Source of the DNA: Lineus longissimus
Lineage: Eukaryota > Nemertea > Pilidiophora > Heteronemertea > Lineidae
DNA length: 64,000 nucleotides
Direction of reading: 5' to 3'
Assembly (NCBI RefSeq): GCF_910592395.1
Contig: NC_088311.1
Coordinates: forward strand, 9,548,501-9,612,500
Position numbers and translations under genes: made by a program. Below are positions 51,828 to 63,238 of this stretch, piece after piece (within the stretch, counting starts at the first letter, position 1; every line of letters begins with the position of its first letter). The notes beneath the pieces were generated by a model that was not told where the DNA came from, ran no database searches, and saw only the letters and a list, made by a program, of their open reading frames with translations.

Positions 51828-51873
51828 CTGTACGGATAACACTCTGTAGAAAGAAGACGAATTTTGTGTACAT
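51828..51873 (-). CDS. Candidate first coding exon (E1a)
   Basis: An ATG at 51873 opens 15 codons (MYTKFVFFLQSVIRT) and ends in phase 1 at a donor reading ACAG|GTAAAG. That phase joins correctly to E2, giving a GAC codon before CGT AGG TGT. The hydrophobic core (FVFFL) is short for a signal peptide, so this may not be the true start. The 135-bp interval to E2 is a multiple of three without a stop, so an unspliced reading is also open (see findings). Confidence 0.4.
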
Positions 51874-51949
51874 TTCTATCCGATACGTATAAGGATCCGT
51901 GATAAGTCCCTGAACTCAACCTCCCCATCGTTCTTGTACACTTTCTACA

Positions 51950-52105
51950 GCTCACACTACTGCCATGATAAGATGACCCGCACATTTTTTGGGCGAGCGT
52001 ATATTGAAGCTGTAGCGTCATGATAATGGTCACGAGGAATTTATCCTCCATCAACATGTCGCCCAACATGACCCAAAGGCCGATTCGTATTTCAACCAAG
52101 CGCAT
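51950..52105 (-). CDS. Alternative first-exon candidate with a signal-peptide-like segment (E1b)
   Basis: From ATG 52105 the minus strand encodes a segment with an acidic/basic start and a hydrophobic run (MEDKFLVTIIMTLQLQYTLA, followed by Q), which looks more like a secretion signal than E1a. To join E2 it must end in phase 1. The phase-1 GT sites shortly downstream (GTAGTG, GTGTGA) are weak, and the better-looking GTGAGC is in phase 0 and would shift E2 out of frame. The left border given here is approximate. Only transcript data can choose between this and E1a or a more distant exon. Confidence 0.25.
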
Positions 52106-53905
52106 TTTGGTAGCAAGCTCATCGAAGCGGCAATCAGCAAGTACACTTTACTGAAATACGGAGAGAAAAACATGCTATCTATCTTAATGCATGAAACGAC
52201 ACTTAAGAAATAAGACTAAGAATTCAAGCACACTGTCATTGCCTGTAAGAAAACGACACTTAAAAAGTTTTCTTCATCGAGCCTTTGGCGAAAGTGTCAA
52301 CTGCAGATGGTAAAGCAAACTCTTTTCCGGTTGATCAAATGACTTCACACACTGGTATTGAAAGATTTTCAATCTGCCGAGTGAGATTACCTGTTGTACG
52401 GATGGGCTCCAGCTAATGGAGACGTTTAAGGGGGAGAGGGGCTCCTATTTTAAACTGTATCAGCTTCATTTTACCCATGGCTCGTCAGTCGTCGTTCAAA
52501 GCAGTAACTTGACTGGCTTTTTCCGCGGCTAGAATTTTGATGCAATTTCACAATCTCCACTCGCAACAGATGCCGTATTCATAAATATTAGGTTGAATGA
52601 GATTATTAAAATGGCGATTTCAGTGGGCTCTCTACGTTACACTACTGTAATCAGGTTCAACGTCCACTACAAAAAGATATAGTGCAAAGATTGCTTGTCG
52701 TTCATTCCTTCAGGACCGCAGGTAATGGTTCTCTTGCCGCATCAGGTAATGCATTATTCAACAATGTTTTAGAAAGCCACCTGCATATGTCATTTGTTGG
52801 TACGATCTGCCCTAGACATAGCTTTAAGCGAACGTGAAGGGCGTATCGGGCAACAGACACCAGTGAGCTCTAGAGAACACCTTGTCACAATCGCACATCC
52901 GCTTAACTTGAGCTCGAGTATCCTTGCCTATATCTTATTGACACAATCACCATATTCACCGCTGTGCACAATGTGATGAGAATTCATTCATTGAAGATGA
53001 CACCTTCTCTTAGCAGGGAATACAAACAGTACACTCGTGATCGAGCCACCACTGTGTCCTTAGCTCATGCATGAATCAACAATCACACCTAGCTTAGATA
53101 TAGCTTTAATATCTTTCCTTAGATTATCATTTAAAGCTGTTCGAGAGCGCCTTTCCGCGTCTACAGAGCAAATGTCAAACCACCTGGACTGTCATTTGCA
53201 GAGTATTACTCTTCCATGTTCATCTTAAAATGACCTTTAGAGACGACTTGGTGACAAATTTAATCGCCTGGTGTGGGAACAGTTGGTAAGTATTTTACGA
53301 GCTGATGGTAGTATGACCTTTCGCGAATCAATAATTCTAAAAAATCATCCAATTAAAGATATCTACAACTATTTCTTGGAAGCGTTGATAACATACTGAC
53401 AAACACACGACATGAGATTTGTTTCTGCAAAGTTCTGTTTCTGACATTAAATACGGCACTTTTTACCTTCTTTGACATGTTTGAAGAAAACACGTTGAAA
53501 TTATTAAGGTTTCTGCAGATCTCAGGAAGCCAAACATAAGTTGTTCAAACATTGTCTCTTGGAAAGCGTTTCATATAAATGTACCTGTTTATAAACTGAG
53601 CGGCTGCTGTGGACATGTAAAGGGAGATATCACACTTCAGCTTCATTGTCATACTGTGTTAGCTTATTGCTTGCAGTATCAGCAGTGGCAAGTTTTTTTT
53701 TACCCACGATGCATTCATCTTATCATGCTTATTGCGATTTGCTAGCGGTTTTTAGACTAACAGCAGGAAGCATTTTATTCGTTGTAACATTTTATTCCTA
53801 GCATGTACGTTCATTCAATCGTGTACGGGCATTGGTTTTTGCAAGGTTGCGTATCCTCAGGCTGTTTCCATGTGGACATTTGACGTTGTTTTCATTGTCT
53901 CAAAA

Positions 53906-54746
53906 GGTAGTATGTAAACACTGAAACGTTTCAAAAGAAACAGGTCAAACGAAACGAGTCAAAGTTAAAAATATGGCATGAAAATGAATATTACTGAATA
54001 ATAATACTGATGATCCGTTAAATTGATAACAATAATTCTGTTTGCGTACTTTGATAGTCTGGATCGATTTTTAGGCGATGAATTTGGTAAATTGTTTGCA
54101 ACACGGCGACCCGCCTTGGCATTCCACATTTTCAGCGCAATAAGTAAATCGGCCTCGTCCCCGTGCATGCTGCATGTAATTTGATTGGCTGCTATTTTTA
54201 GATTTGGAATAGATTGAGCTGTATAACCATAGATTAACGTCTTCGCAATTTGTCTTATCGGACGGTGACGTCACTGATGTCTACAAAACCACACCATAGG
54301 TCAGGGAAATGCCAGATGAAATGCGGAAAAACATGAATAATGCTATGACCTCTGCTCTGCAGCGCTGATGCTCCGTGTCCGAGTGCTACGTTCGAAAGAG
54401 TTCAAGACAAAATTGGACATGTTACATTCAACGTGTTCCAATAAATCGTCGTTATTGTCGTTACAAGTATACGATAGCGCTAAATATTGGGCAGGGTACG
54501 AGGTTATGTGGGGAAATACCGTTTTATGTAAATTGTGGAATAGCTGAACGGACTTTGGTAAATCTATTTATAATTAGTCGCTTTCTGTTTGAATTTCTGT
54601 GGCTTTTATGCGGTAAAAATACAAAACAGAGCCTTGAAATACGACACATATACATTGTGCATTGTCAATTTCGCGTTTTGACCATTTATTTGACTCGTTT
54701 CGTTTGACCTGTTTCTTTTGAAACGTTTCAGTGTTTACATACTACC
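53906..54746. mobile_element. 841-bp element with perfect 58-bp terminal inverted repeats
   Basis: Positions 53906-53963 and 54689-54746 are exact reverse complements over 58 bp, beginning GGTAGTATGTAAACACTGAA. The interior has two short chance-like ORFs (minus 53965-54168, plus 54375-54707) with no transposase motif that I recognise. Flanks AAAA and GTCT show no clear target-site duplication. Identical arms suggest a recent insertion of a non-autonomous DNA transposon. Confidence 0.8.
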
Positions 54747-55837
54747 GTCTCTATAGGATGTGTCCTTGTACAACAATGGGAACGTCCAAAGTAAAACAAA
54801 GTGTGTGGCGCGTCACAAGGTCACAGCAAACATTTAACAATCAAAAAACTGCAAAAATTAAGAGTCTATTGACACGCAGCCTAATATGTTTCTGTAGGCC
54901 AACTATACACAATCTGAAGGCCTGATTCCACTGGAATATTTTCCCGTTATTCACATTCAAAAACCTGCGTTGGCCCTATTGGTAATTTGGTAATCGAACT
55001 CATGCGGTTTGTGTATCTTAGCAGAGTGAATTTGGTGTACCTCCCGCCACTCTCTCCAACCGTGTTGGCAGTAAGAAGTGCGGCGACTTAAGCGGAAAAC
55101 GCTCTGATGGAACCAGGACTTCAGTAACACTAACTTCAACTCGATCCTTTCGATTTTAGAGTTTTCATTTTCTTCGCCAAAGGTCGCTCAGTTGATTTTT
55201 CAAGAGCTCCTTTGGGCAAATTCAAGCGTCAAACTATTGTTAGTTGATTCTTCACCATAAGCTGCTATCGGATGAAATTGTGGATTGGTTTAAAGTGTCA
55301 TGCTTAGACATGGGAAAGAAAGAACGACATTTGCCAACTCAGTATCTAACGGTGTTTTCATTCTGATACACGGCCTATGCGGACCACAAGGCACGAAATG
55401 GAAATCGTGTGTTTATTCCTTTATGAGTTTACGTTTACAGTCATGACAATGACATGTGCAAGCAAGGGTGGAAATGAGCATTCATGATAAAGGTATAGTA
55501 TTCCAAAGTACAAACAATGGATACAGTGGTATCATTTTGCAGCTCAGAGACTTTAATCGTCAGTCATTTCCTTCCACTCGTGACTGATATATCGCATTCT
55601 ATTCCAAGTTGGAAATATCACCTGCTGAATGACAAATTTTAAGCCCAAAGGGCGCAACAGCCAAATGAAAGCGTTTTATGATCAAACAGCTAAACGGTTA
55701 TACGGTTATGACATAGCCCTTTGAGTTATTGGATCCTTCTTTCAAATTTGTTATATTCAGGGTACGTGTACGTTTGAGGTAATTACATGTAAGTTACCGC
55801 TGGATCTTCCCCATCCGCATAACATAACTTTATGATA

Positions 55838-56319
55838 CACTCCCAGAAAAAACAAATTTTTGAGCTTCTAAAAAACCATTAAAGGCTAACTCCGTTCGTT
55901 AAATATTTGAAATTCGTAATTAAATTTGAAAATTTCAAATTGTGTGAATACGTACAGAATATCAATTTCAACAATGCTGTTATGTAGACAGATATGCAAA
56001 TACTTCAAATACCACGTTTCGGCATATATGTATGCATAATAACTGCACTATGGCATTGTTTATTACTGCATTTCTATTTTCTTGGACATCCAGGAATTAC
56101 GAACGGCGTATCCCTTTAAAAGTTTTTCCGCCAAGACAAATATCCACCTCGTAGAGTTGTTTTTTTTAAATGAAAAAGTTCAAATGGTTTTTAAATTGTG
56201 AAAAACCCCAAAGGATGTTTCACTTCTCAGAACAACTTTTACGGGGTGCATATTTGTGTTCGCCAATAAACCTTTAATGCTTTTTCGGAAAAAGCTCCAA
56301 AAAAATATTTCTAAGAGTG
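55838..56319. mobile_element. TA-flanked MITE, AACACAAATATGCAC family, long copy
   Basis: The left end TACACTCCCAGAAAAAACAA and right end (reversed) TACACTCTTAGAAATATTTT are inverted repeats with TA as possible target. The right half holds GGGGTGCATATTTGTGTTCG. At 482 bp it is longer than the ~190-bp copies, so it may contain an insertion or be two adjoining copies. Confidence 0.6.
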
Positions 56320-57102
56320 TAGGCATGGTTTGTATACCTTTAAGGTGATGACAAACACGCATATATTATAAGTGACTTGTTAACTGGATGTTTCCCATCC
56401 ACACTGAGGTAATTATATACGTATATATATTAGAAGCCGAACAGACTCGATTTCCTGTTACCAACAACAGCACACGTTCTGATGCATCCAAAACACGTCA
56501 CTTGATAAAAACGTCCAACAAGGGCATTACCACAAGTTTTTCTCAGAAGTAGCAACCAGTCACAGCCACACAAAAACAAGATATAGAGTTTTTAAAATTT
56601 GTTCTGCCGCGAAAATTGTATTTTTAGGTCACCTTTCATCAAGAGTACCATGATATATATGTCTGCATGTTTCACCTAACCGAGGCGGAACTGCTACTAA
56701 TTTCCAATGATTACATTCCGACCATTACACGCGTCGAACTCCGATGTTATTTTTTGTTAAAAACTGAACAACACTGCTCCTCGACGTGTACAATCGACAT
56801 TTCATGGGGTTTTAGTCGATCGGTCTGACATATTGGTGGGTTTGATTTAAAGACAGGGTATACATGCTTCCCAAAATTGGTGGCTTACATTGGAACTAAA
56901 CGTTTTCCCCCTTGTCCGTCATTAAAGGCATTCAAGTGTGTTGGTCAACCATGACTATCTCCTTTGTCCCTCCACCATAAGGCCTAGTTTCCCCTTATGA
57001 CATCATTATTTCGGACACTCAGCGCCCCATTTCTGGAAAGGTGTATAGACATGAAACGAACGGCAGAACAAAGCTCGTACGAAAGTGAATTAAGAAGGGC
57101 TG

Positions 57103-57285
57103 CACTATCAGAAAAAAAGGTTTTGAGCTACAACCTTAGAGGTTAACAATGAAAACCCTTAATGAATTTGGAGATTCTGAAAACCGACCAGGAGTTTTTA
57201 CTTCGCTTGAAAATCTCCCTAGGAGTGCATATTTGTGTTGGCTTTTCAAAAGCCCATAAATCGTTATTTCTGAGACTGTAGAGTG
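57103..57285. mobile_element. MITE, AACACAAATATGCAC family, complete copy
   Basis: The left end CACTATCAGAAAAAAAGGTT and reversed right end CACTCTACAGTCTCAGAAAT frame a 183-bp element that holds GGAGTGCATATTTGTGTTGG and CTTTTCAAAAGCCC. Confidence 0.65.
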
Positions 57286-57956
57286 TTTGGTCTTTTGAAG
57301 GTGACTTACTTCACATATTCGTTATTCATGTTTAAGAAGAAATGCTGTGTTCTAGCATTAGAAAGTTGCTGATTGAAGATGTGCCGTGTGGTTAAAAATG
57401 CTCAGCAGGAAATGGAATATGCCATATGGTGGGAAACACGAAACTAATTGTTAACTTAGGTAAGAAACGAACAAGAACCAGTGGGAAGCAGTTGTTTGCA
57501 GACAGAAGGAAACTGAATATCCATTTAACAATGTTCACCTGTGTATGCGGAAAAACAAAAGTGCAGTTTGGTACGCGAAAGTGAAGGTTTGCGTGATAAT
57601 GTTACGTACAATGAAAGAAGTGTTCAGATTGACCTTATCTCAATAAGAAATCTGAAATTTTCCTAACCTCAAGTTCAAGTTTCCGTGCTAATGCTACGCG
57701 TGATGGGAGTCGTCTTTAAATTGACCTCATCTGAAAAAACTTATTTATTCTAAACCAAAGTAAGTTTGTCCGAGGCCTACAAACTTCCAAAGTGTTTATT
57801 AGCAAAAAAAATGAGATTGGCATATCTGCGGTAATATATGCTTGAGATTTCGACTTATTCTTCGTGCAACGACTGACTCCTCTAATGGTACACAGCGGAC
57901 TTGTCAATCACAATCAGCTATATTGCGTGGTTAAATTCCGCGCCTGAATTCGGGAT

Positions 57957-58314
57957 GTCCTCGTGAACACCGCGGTATTCTAACTGTACTATAAAAGGAG
58001 GACCATACATTTCGGAGGTCCATAAAAGGGTACCAGTAGGACTATTGCCTTGGTACCGCCTTTATAGTGACTTGCCATGCACAATCTGCAAAGCGCCGCT
58101 TCCCCTACCGTTCGAACATTGACAAACCAAACATTAGAAATACCCGCTGGTGTGGCTTACAGATCTTTAGCCAATGACTGTGACGACCTGTGCATTCAAT
58201 AACATTTGAATAACACTGTTCATTGAGTATAAATAGCCAATTATAATACATGCAATATATGGCACCCCAAGAGGCCTCTTCAAAATGGCACCCGATACCG
58301 GTATTCACGAGGAC
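57957..58314. mobile_element. 358-bp MITE with GTCCTCGTGAA ends
   Basis: Left GTCCTCGTGAACACCGCGGT and reversed right GTCCTCGTGAATACCGGTAT form the terminal inverted repeats. No ORF and no clear target duplication. Confidence 0.65.
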
Positions 58315-60509
58315 GACCTGTATATGCCTTCACCGGGCTGCTCGACTGGTTAGCAAAGGCCGAGTGGTGCGCACTTTTGGTAAATGCACCGACACCGAAC
58401 TCTTGGAATCATTCGCAAGGTGTTGAGGAATGTCCCCACTCCTAGGCTTCCACTTTAAGTCTGGCCTCGGCCAGCACCGTGACCGCGCAACGATAAGAGA
58501 CTCAAAACGTGGCGAGAAGAGTCACTCCATCAGCCAGTGTCATACTCCTCTAGCGTTAACCAACCAACAAACCAACCATGTCATCGCAGTTGACACACTC
58601 ACCCAGTACCATGACCCCTGACTCATTGCTTTCCTCCCTTTTGAATTTACATCAAGTGTCATCCACTATCATCATCTCGTTAAATACCTGAGACCGGATT
58701 CTTTGGAGTGCCACTTTTGATCAACCTCTCCTCATCCCCTCCTCGCCAAGCTAAACTGCCTTTTAATCAATTTAAAGATGGGTTGACTTTCGCACTCAAA
58801 GGAGAAGCGTAGTGCGTTTTTTCTAAAATGTTTGAGCTTTTATGTGATGTCGTAAGGCGATTATTGTAAGCGAGGAAAGGTCACGTAAGATTTCACCTCG
58901 GTACTTTGGTACAAACAGTAGCAAATGAGCAAAAACGTAGTATTTACCTCGGCTCGCGTGAATAGTATATGCTAGCTTCAAAGAACCCCTTTCGATCCAC
59001 TCAGTGTTTTTAACGAGTCGGCATTGTGCTAAGCCAAAGATCTTGTGGTCTTTAAGTATATAATGCCACAGACCACGGAAAATAAGGAAGCGATCTCTTC
59101 AACGTGCGTGTATCTATCATGTATCCATATGATATAGTTTAAGACCGGAATCGTCCCTTACTACAACCGTTCAACAGCTAAAACTACTGCTCTTCTAAAA
59201 CTGTGCTTACGAGCCACGTTCCTGAGATTCGAATCAGATCAGCCCAATCGAACCCATGTTTCACATTTCTAAGTTTGGAGGTGCAAAACATCTTTCAAGC
59301 CACATAATCTATGATACAAAATGCCGAAGTTACGGATTATGTTCCTTTTAATCATCCTAGAAGATTATAGCATTGGCAATTTGCATCAAATGGAACTTTC
59401 ATTAACAAATCAAGAGATATTCCGAGTAGCAGTTTTCTACAAATAAATAACATACATAAAGGTTAATCATTGATTGAACTTTGCCAGCCACGTTTTAAAC
59501 CGTGTCATTTATGTCAATAGGCATGATGAAGTTTGACGTATTTGTAAATCCTTGCATTCGGATAACAAATCTAGAAATTGGAGATCTCATCACATATGTC
59601 GGAGGATTGCAGCAATACTGTTGATGTCACCAAACTCCATTATCTAGCATTTGTCTAGTAGCGAATTGAGAAAAAACGTATCACCATAGCGCTCGATGTA
59701 ACTTGACAAGAATGATTCTATTTCTCGTTATGACTGTTTTGTTTGCAGCGCAGTACGAAGTACTAAGCAGCTTAACAAACTGTATTTCCCACTAGTTATG
59801 TCAAAATATTGGACAAAATGACAAATTTGTTGCTGACCTGTTGGCAATAATCCAAACCATTGGTAATTTATTTACTGTATCTTAAAAATATCTTAGAAGT
59901 GAATTATTTTACTGTCTTTACAATTCGAGCGTGCAATTTTGACAGTTTTCACATCAGCTCAGCATTCAGTAGCATTAAGTATATTTGCCCTTGCCAGTTC
60001 AGGTCATCGACCCTTGTGTTAATGATGTTTCGTGGGGTCGATGATGTTATCCAGATTTGTCTTGTTACTGTGCCGGTGTATAATGCATATAACAAAAGTT
60101 TGTTCTCAAAGATTTCCCAACTTGATTTTTTTTTCGCAGTGCGCCGGGAGAAACAAGGTCAATAAACAGAGTAGCATTCGTGCATCCCGTGCATCCCGGG
60201 AAGCCAATCCGACGAAATCCCTTGAAAAGGAATTCGAGTTTGCTTTCTTCAGCCACTGATCACCACAATAACGCTTTAAGTCAATTGAATTGTTCTATTT
60301 AAGCTCCATTAGCAAATTGTAGTTAATTAACAAATGCAAAACAGCTGGTGCTTCGCTCATATATATTGTTTCAAGAAGACATTGCCATGCTACTTGCTCA
60401 TTCATATCAATATTCTGTCAGTTTCTTTACTCCAGGAAGCTCGTGGGCATACAGGCCTCCTGAAAAATACCGCCGCAAATGTTCATTACGGACCTTGCGT
60501 TGTAAGTTA

Positions 60510-60679
60510 TTTTGCCCTACCTCGCAGTAAAAGAATTCAGGCCTGGGCCCCCCCCCCCCCCACACCTGGGCCTAAATCCTCATTGTTCTTCTACAGTGCT
60601 ATCAAAGGGTTATCATGATAAATCTCGATATCATCGACCCAACGAAACTGCTTTCATAGGGGGTCAATATGCCTAAACC
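60510..60679. mobile_element. Hairpin-forming repeat, GGCCTGG/GGCCTAAAT family, copy 2
   Basis: It has the same blocks as 12521-12712: CCCTACCTCGCAG, AAAAGAATTCAGGCCTGGGC, GGGCCTAAATCCTCATTGTT, ATCATCGACCC and a final GCCTAAACC. A poly-C run replaces the loop of copy 1. Confidence 0.6.
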
Positions 60680-60709
60680 AGGAAGAGCAAATAACAGTAA
60701 TGGTCTTAA

Positions 60710-61144
60710 GCCCGCATCACACTAGCCGCCAACTTCGGCGTTCACAGGCGTTTTTTGCCGCAAGAGTCCTGAACGCCTGAAAAATCCCTGGTCTGCTACG
60801 AACGGCGTCGGCGAACGCGACTTGCCGCCACTTGCCGCAACTAAACGCCAGATATCTAACATGTTTGATTTTTGACGCGTGTTGCCGCGTTTGAACGCAA
60901 GAGGAAGCCAGGTGTGCTACGGATGGCCGCCTGACTTGGCGTCGGCGGCGAGGCTATGGCCAATCAGCTTGCGTCTTGATGTCACATGATTTCGCACTGC
61001 ATGGCCAGGATGGGTTAAAGTGGCGGAAAAGACGCTACTGGACGCCAATTCTGGGCAGGTGTGCTCTGACCGGGATCCACTGGCCGCCAACTTTGGCGTC
61101 GAGAGGCGTCAGCCGAACTCGTTGGCGGCTAGTGTGCTGCAGGC
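60710..61144. mobile_element. GC-rich MITE with CACACTAGCCGCCAAC ends
   Basis: A 435-bp block much richer in G and C than its surroundings. The left end GCCCGCATCACACTAGCCGC and reversed right end GCCTGCAGCACACTAGCCGC are inverted repeats. The flanks are TTAA on the left and TTTA on the right, close to a TTAA target. The motif GCCGCCAACTTTGGCGTC recurs inside the right end. Confidence 0.75.
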
Positions 61145-63009
61145 TTTAGCATTGCATTGTGAAATTGACATCGAAATATAACCGATTTCGCTGTTATCAC
61201 TTCTAATGTATTTTAGAAGAGTGAGTTTTATTTGGAACGTGGATGTCCCACTTCTTACGTACTTAGCACTTGAAATACTAGTATACTCTACAATGCGCTG
61301 TGAATGCACATGGTCACTGCCACTGTTTGACTTGTGAAGAGAGCTAAAACGGTGTTTCCGTCGATCGATTGAGGTGTCTATTTCATCGTCATCGGCTCAG
61401 GTTGGAGCCATTAAGAGACAAGATAGTACAAGTAAAGTTTGTTTAATAGACCAGCTAAGCAACTTAAGACATATATCGTCCCATGTGTACCTATTAACCC
61501 TGGACTTAGTGTACTGAGTGCGGAATCCTAATCAAATCGCCCCAAAATGGGACCTTTGTAGGTAACGAAATGAATCCAAATACACCTGCGGCCTCATTAT
61601 ATGCTTGACACCCCAACATAATGTATTTTAGGAAATGTGTTTGAAGGAATTTACATTATATATATGATTTCGCATGGTGTTATGGAAGCATTCCACTGTC
61701 ATGACTGTATAAGGAGCTTCAAATGTCCAGCTTCCATTTCACAATGTTTTTACACTTTTGGCCAAATTTCAGATTTCAATTATGACCATTGTAAAGTTGC
61801 AATAAGTCTTAGCCATTTAGGTTTGATTATCCCAGCCGAAATTTTGAGTGATATCAACCGAGTACCGCCCAGAAGAGGAACGTGGTGCGTTCCGAACGGG
61901 GGATCTGGGTCCCTCCCCAGAATATTCTGAAATTAGATGTTCTGAACTGCGATTTCCGAGGAATTCGAGCGAATTCAAAGTAGTTCTGAATGCTTATGTT
62001 TTCCTTCGTTTAGTACATTGTATATAGTATTTAAAGTTATTGAACAATATTTGATACACGTATACATACTATTTTAAAACTTTGTTCTTGGAGTTTCTGC
62101 AGCTGGGTAGACCGGCGTTATCAGCAGGATTTTTCGCAGGGACCCTCCTATTAACGACAACCCTGGTCTTCTGTTTCTAAGTTGTTCGTGTTTAGGTTAA
62201 CAGGGAGATGAACAGTTAATCGATCCACGTCAATTCCATTGATCGTTAAGGAGAACGTTATACTATGATGAAATAACCAATCTTATTCGTAGGCCAACCA
62301 CAGAATGATGTGCTGATGAAAAGTTTGCATTAGTTGGCTCATGATGTCACTTGAAACAAACACTAGAACTGCACTCAACAAATAATGTATGACCGCAGCA
62401 GAGGTTTCCCCCTTATCATGATTAAGCTAGCGAGTGGCTGCTAATGATAAAAGGTGTTCAGTGTGTGAATGACCATAAAGCTCTCTTAGACAAACCCATC
62501 AGTCCCCTCCATTACTGACCATAGAGCTCGAATGAGCCACGATTAGCTTTATGCTTGGGACCATAAAGTGGCTATATTTGTGTTGAGTGCGCCATATGTT
62601 GACAAAGGGATCGATAGTGGTTTTTTTCACAAAATGTCCAAATTGATGTTTTCAATTCAAAATGTAAGTTAGTGAAGACCAAAAGGCAATCGGGAACCAC
62701 TTAGCACATTGCAATGAGATCCAAAGTTTTTGATGACATTTTTCACGGGGTACATGTACTTATCGCATAACGTTATATTCCGCAAGAAAAATTGTAGATC
62801 ATCGATCATGTTATATACATGTAACACCAAAAAAATTGTAAGTCAGACCCTTTGTCAAGGAAGTATTTTCACTATAAGTCAAAGCGACCATTCTCGCAGA
62901 TGGCATCAAAAAAAAAGCCGTGTATCATATTCATGTACGTTTCTGTCACAGTATAATATCCATCTTCAATTGTTTTAAGTGACTATTGAAAAGAGCCCAA
63001 GATTAGTAT

Positions 63010-63238
63010 TGCAGTTGACAAAAACGCACTGCGAAGTGAATATAGTTGGTGTCATGGGGGTCATAAGGCAAGAGTAAAGTCGTCCTTTCAACAGAGATGC
63101 CAGAGCAAAAAAACATGATCATAGCCAAATGTTACCGCAGTTGAAGGCAAAACACTGCCAAGTGAATAGTTGGTGTCATGGGAGTCTTTAGGCAAGGGTA
63201 ATGAATACCTATCAACCGATATGACAGGGCAAAAACAA
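63010..63238. repeat. Diverged tandem duplication, ~125-bp period
   Basis: Two units share GCAGTTGA, AGTTGGTGTCATGGG, AGGCAAG, CAAC and GCAAAAA in the same order, starting near 63018 and 63143. They differ by several substitutions and small indels, so the duplication is old. Confidence 0.75.

Noticed and set aside
54375-54707. 110-codon ORF inside the 841-bp inverted-repeat element as a transposase
   Set aside because: It is too short, shows no acidic catalytic motif that I can recognise, and runs into the terminal repeat.
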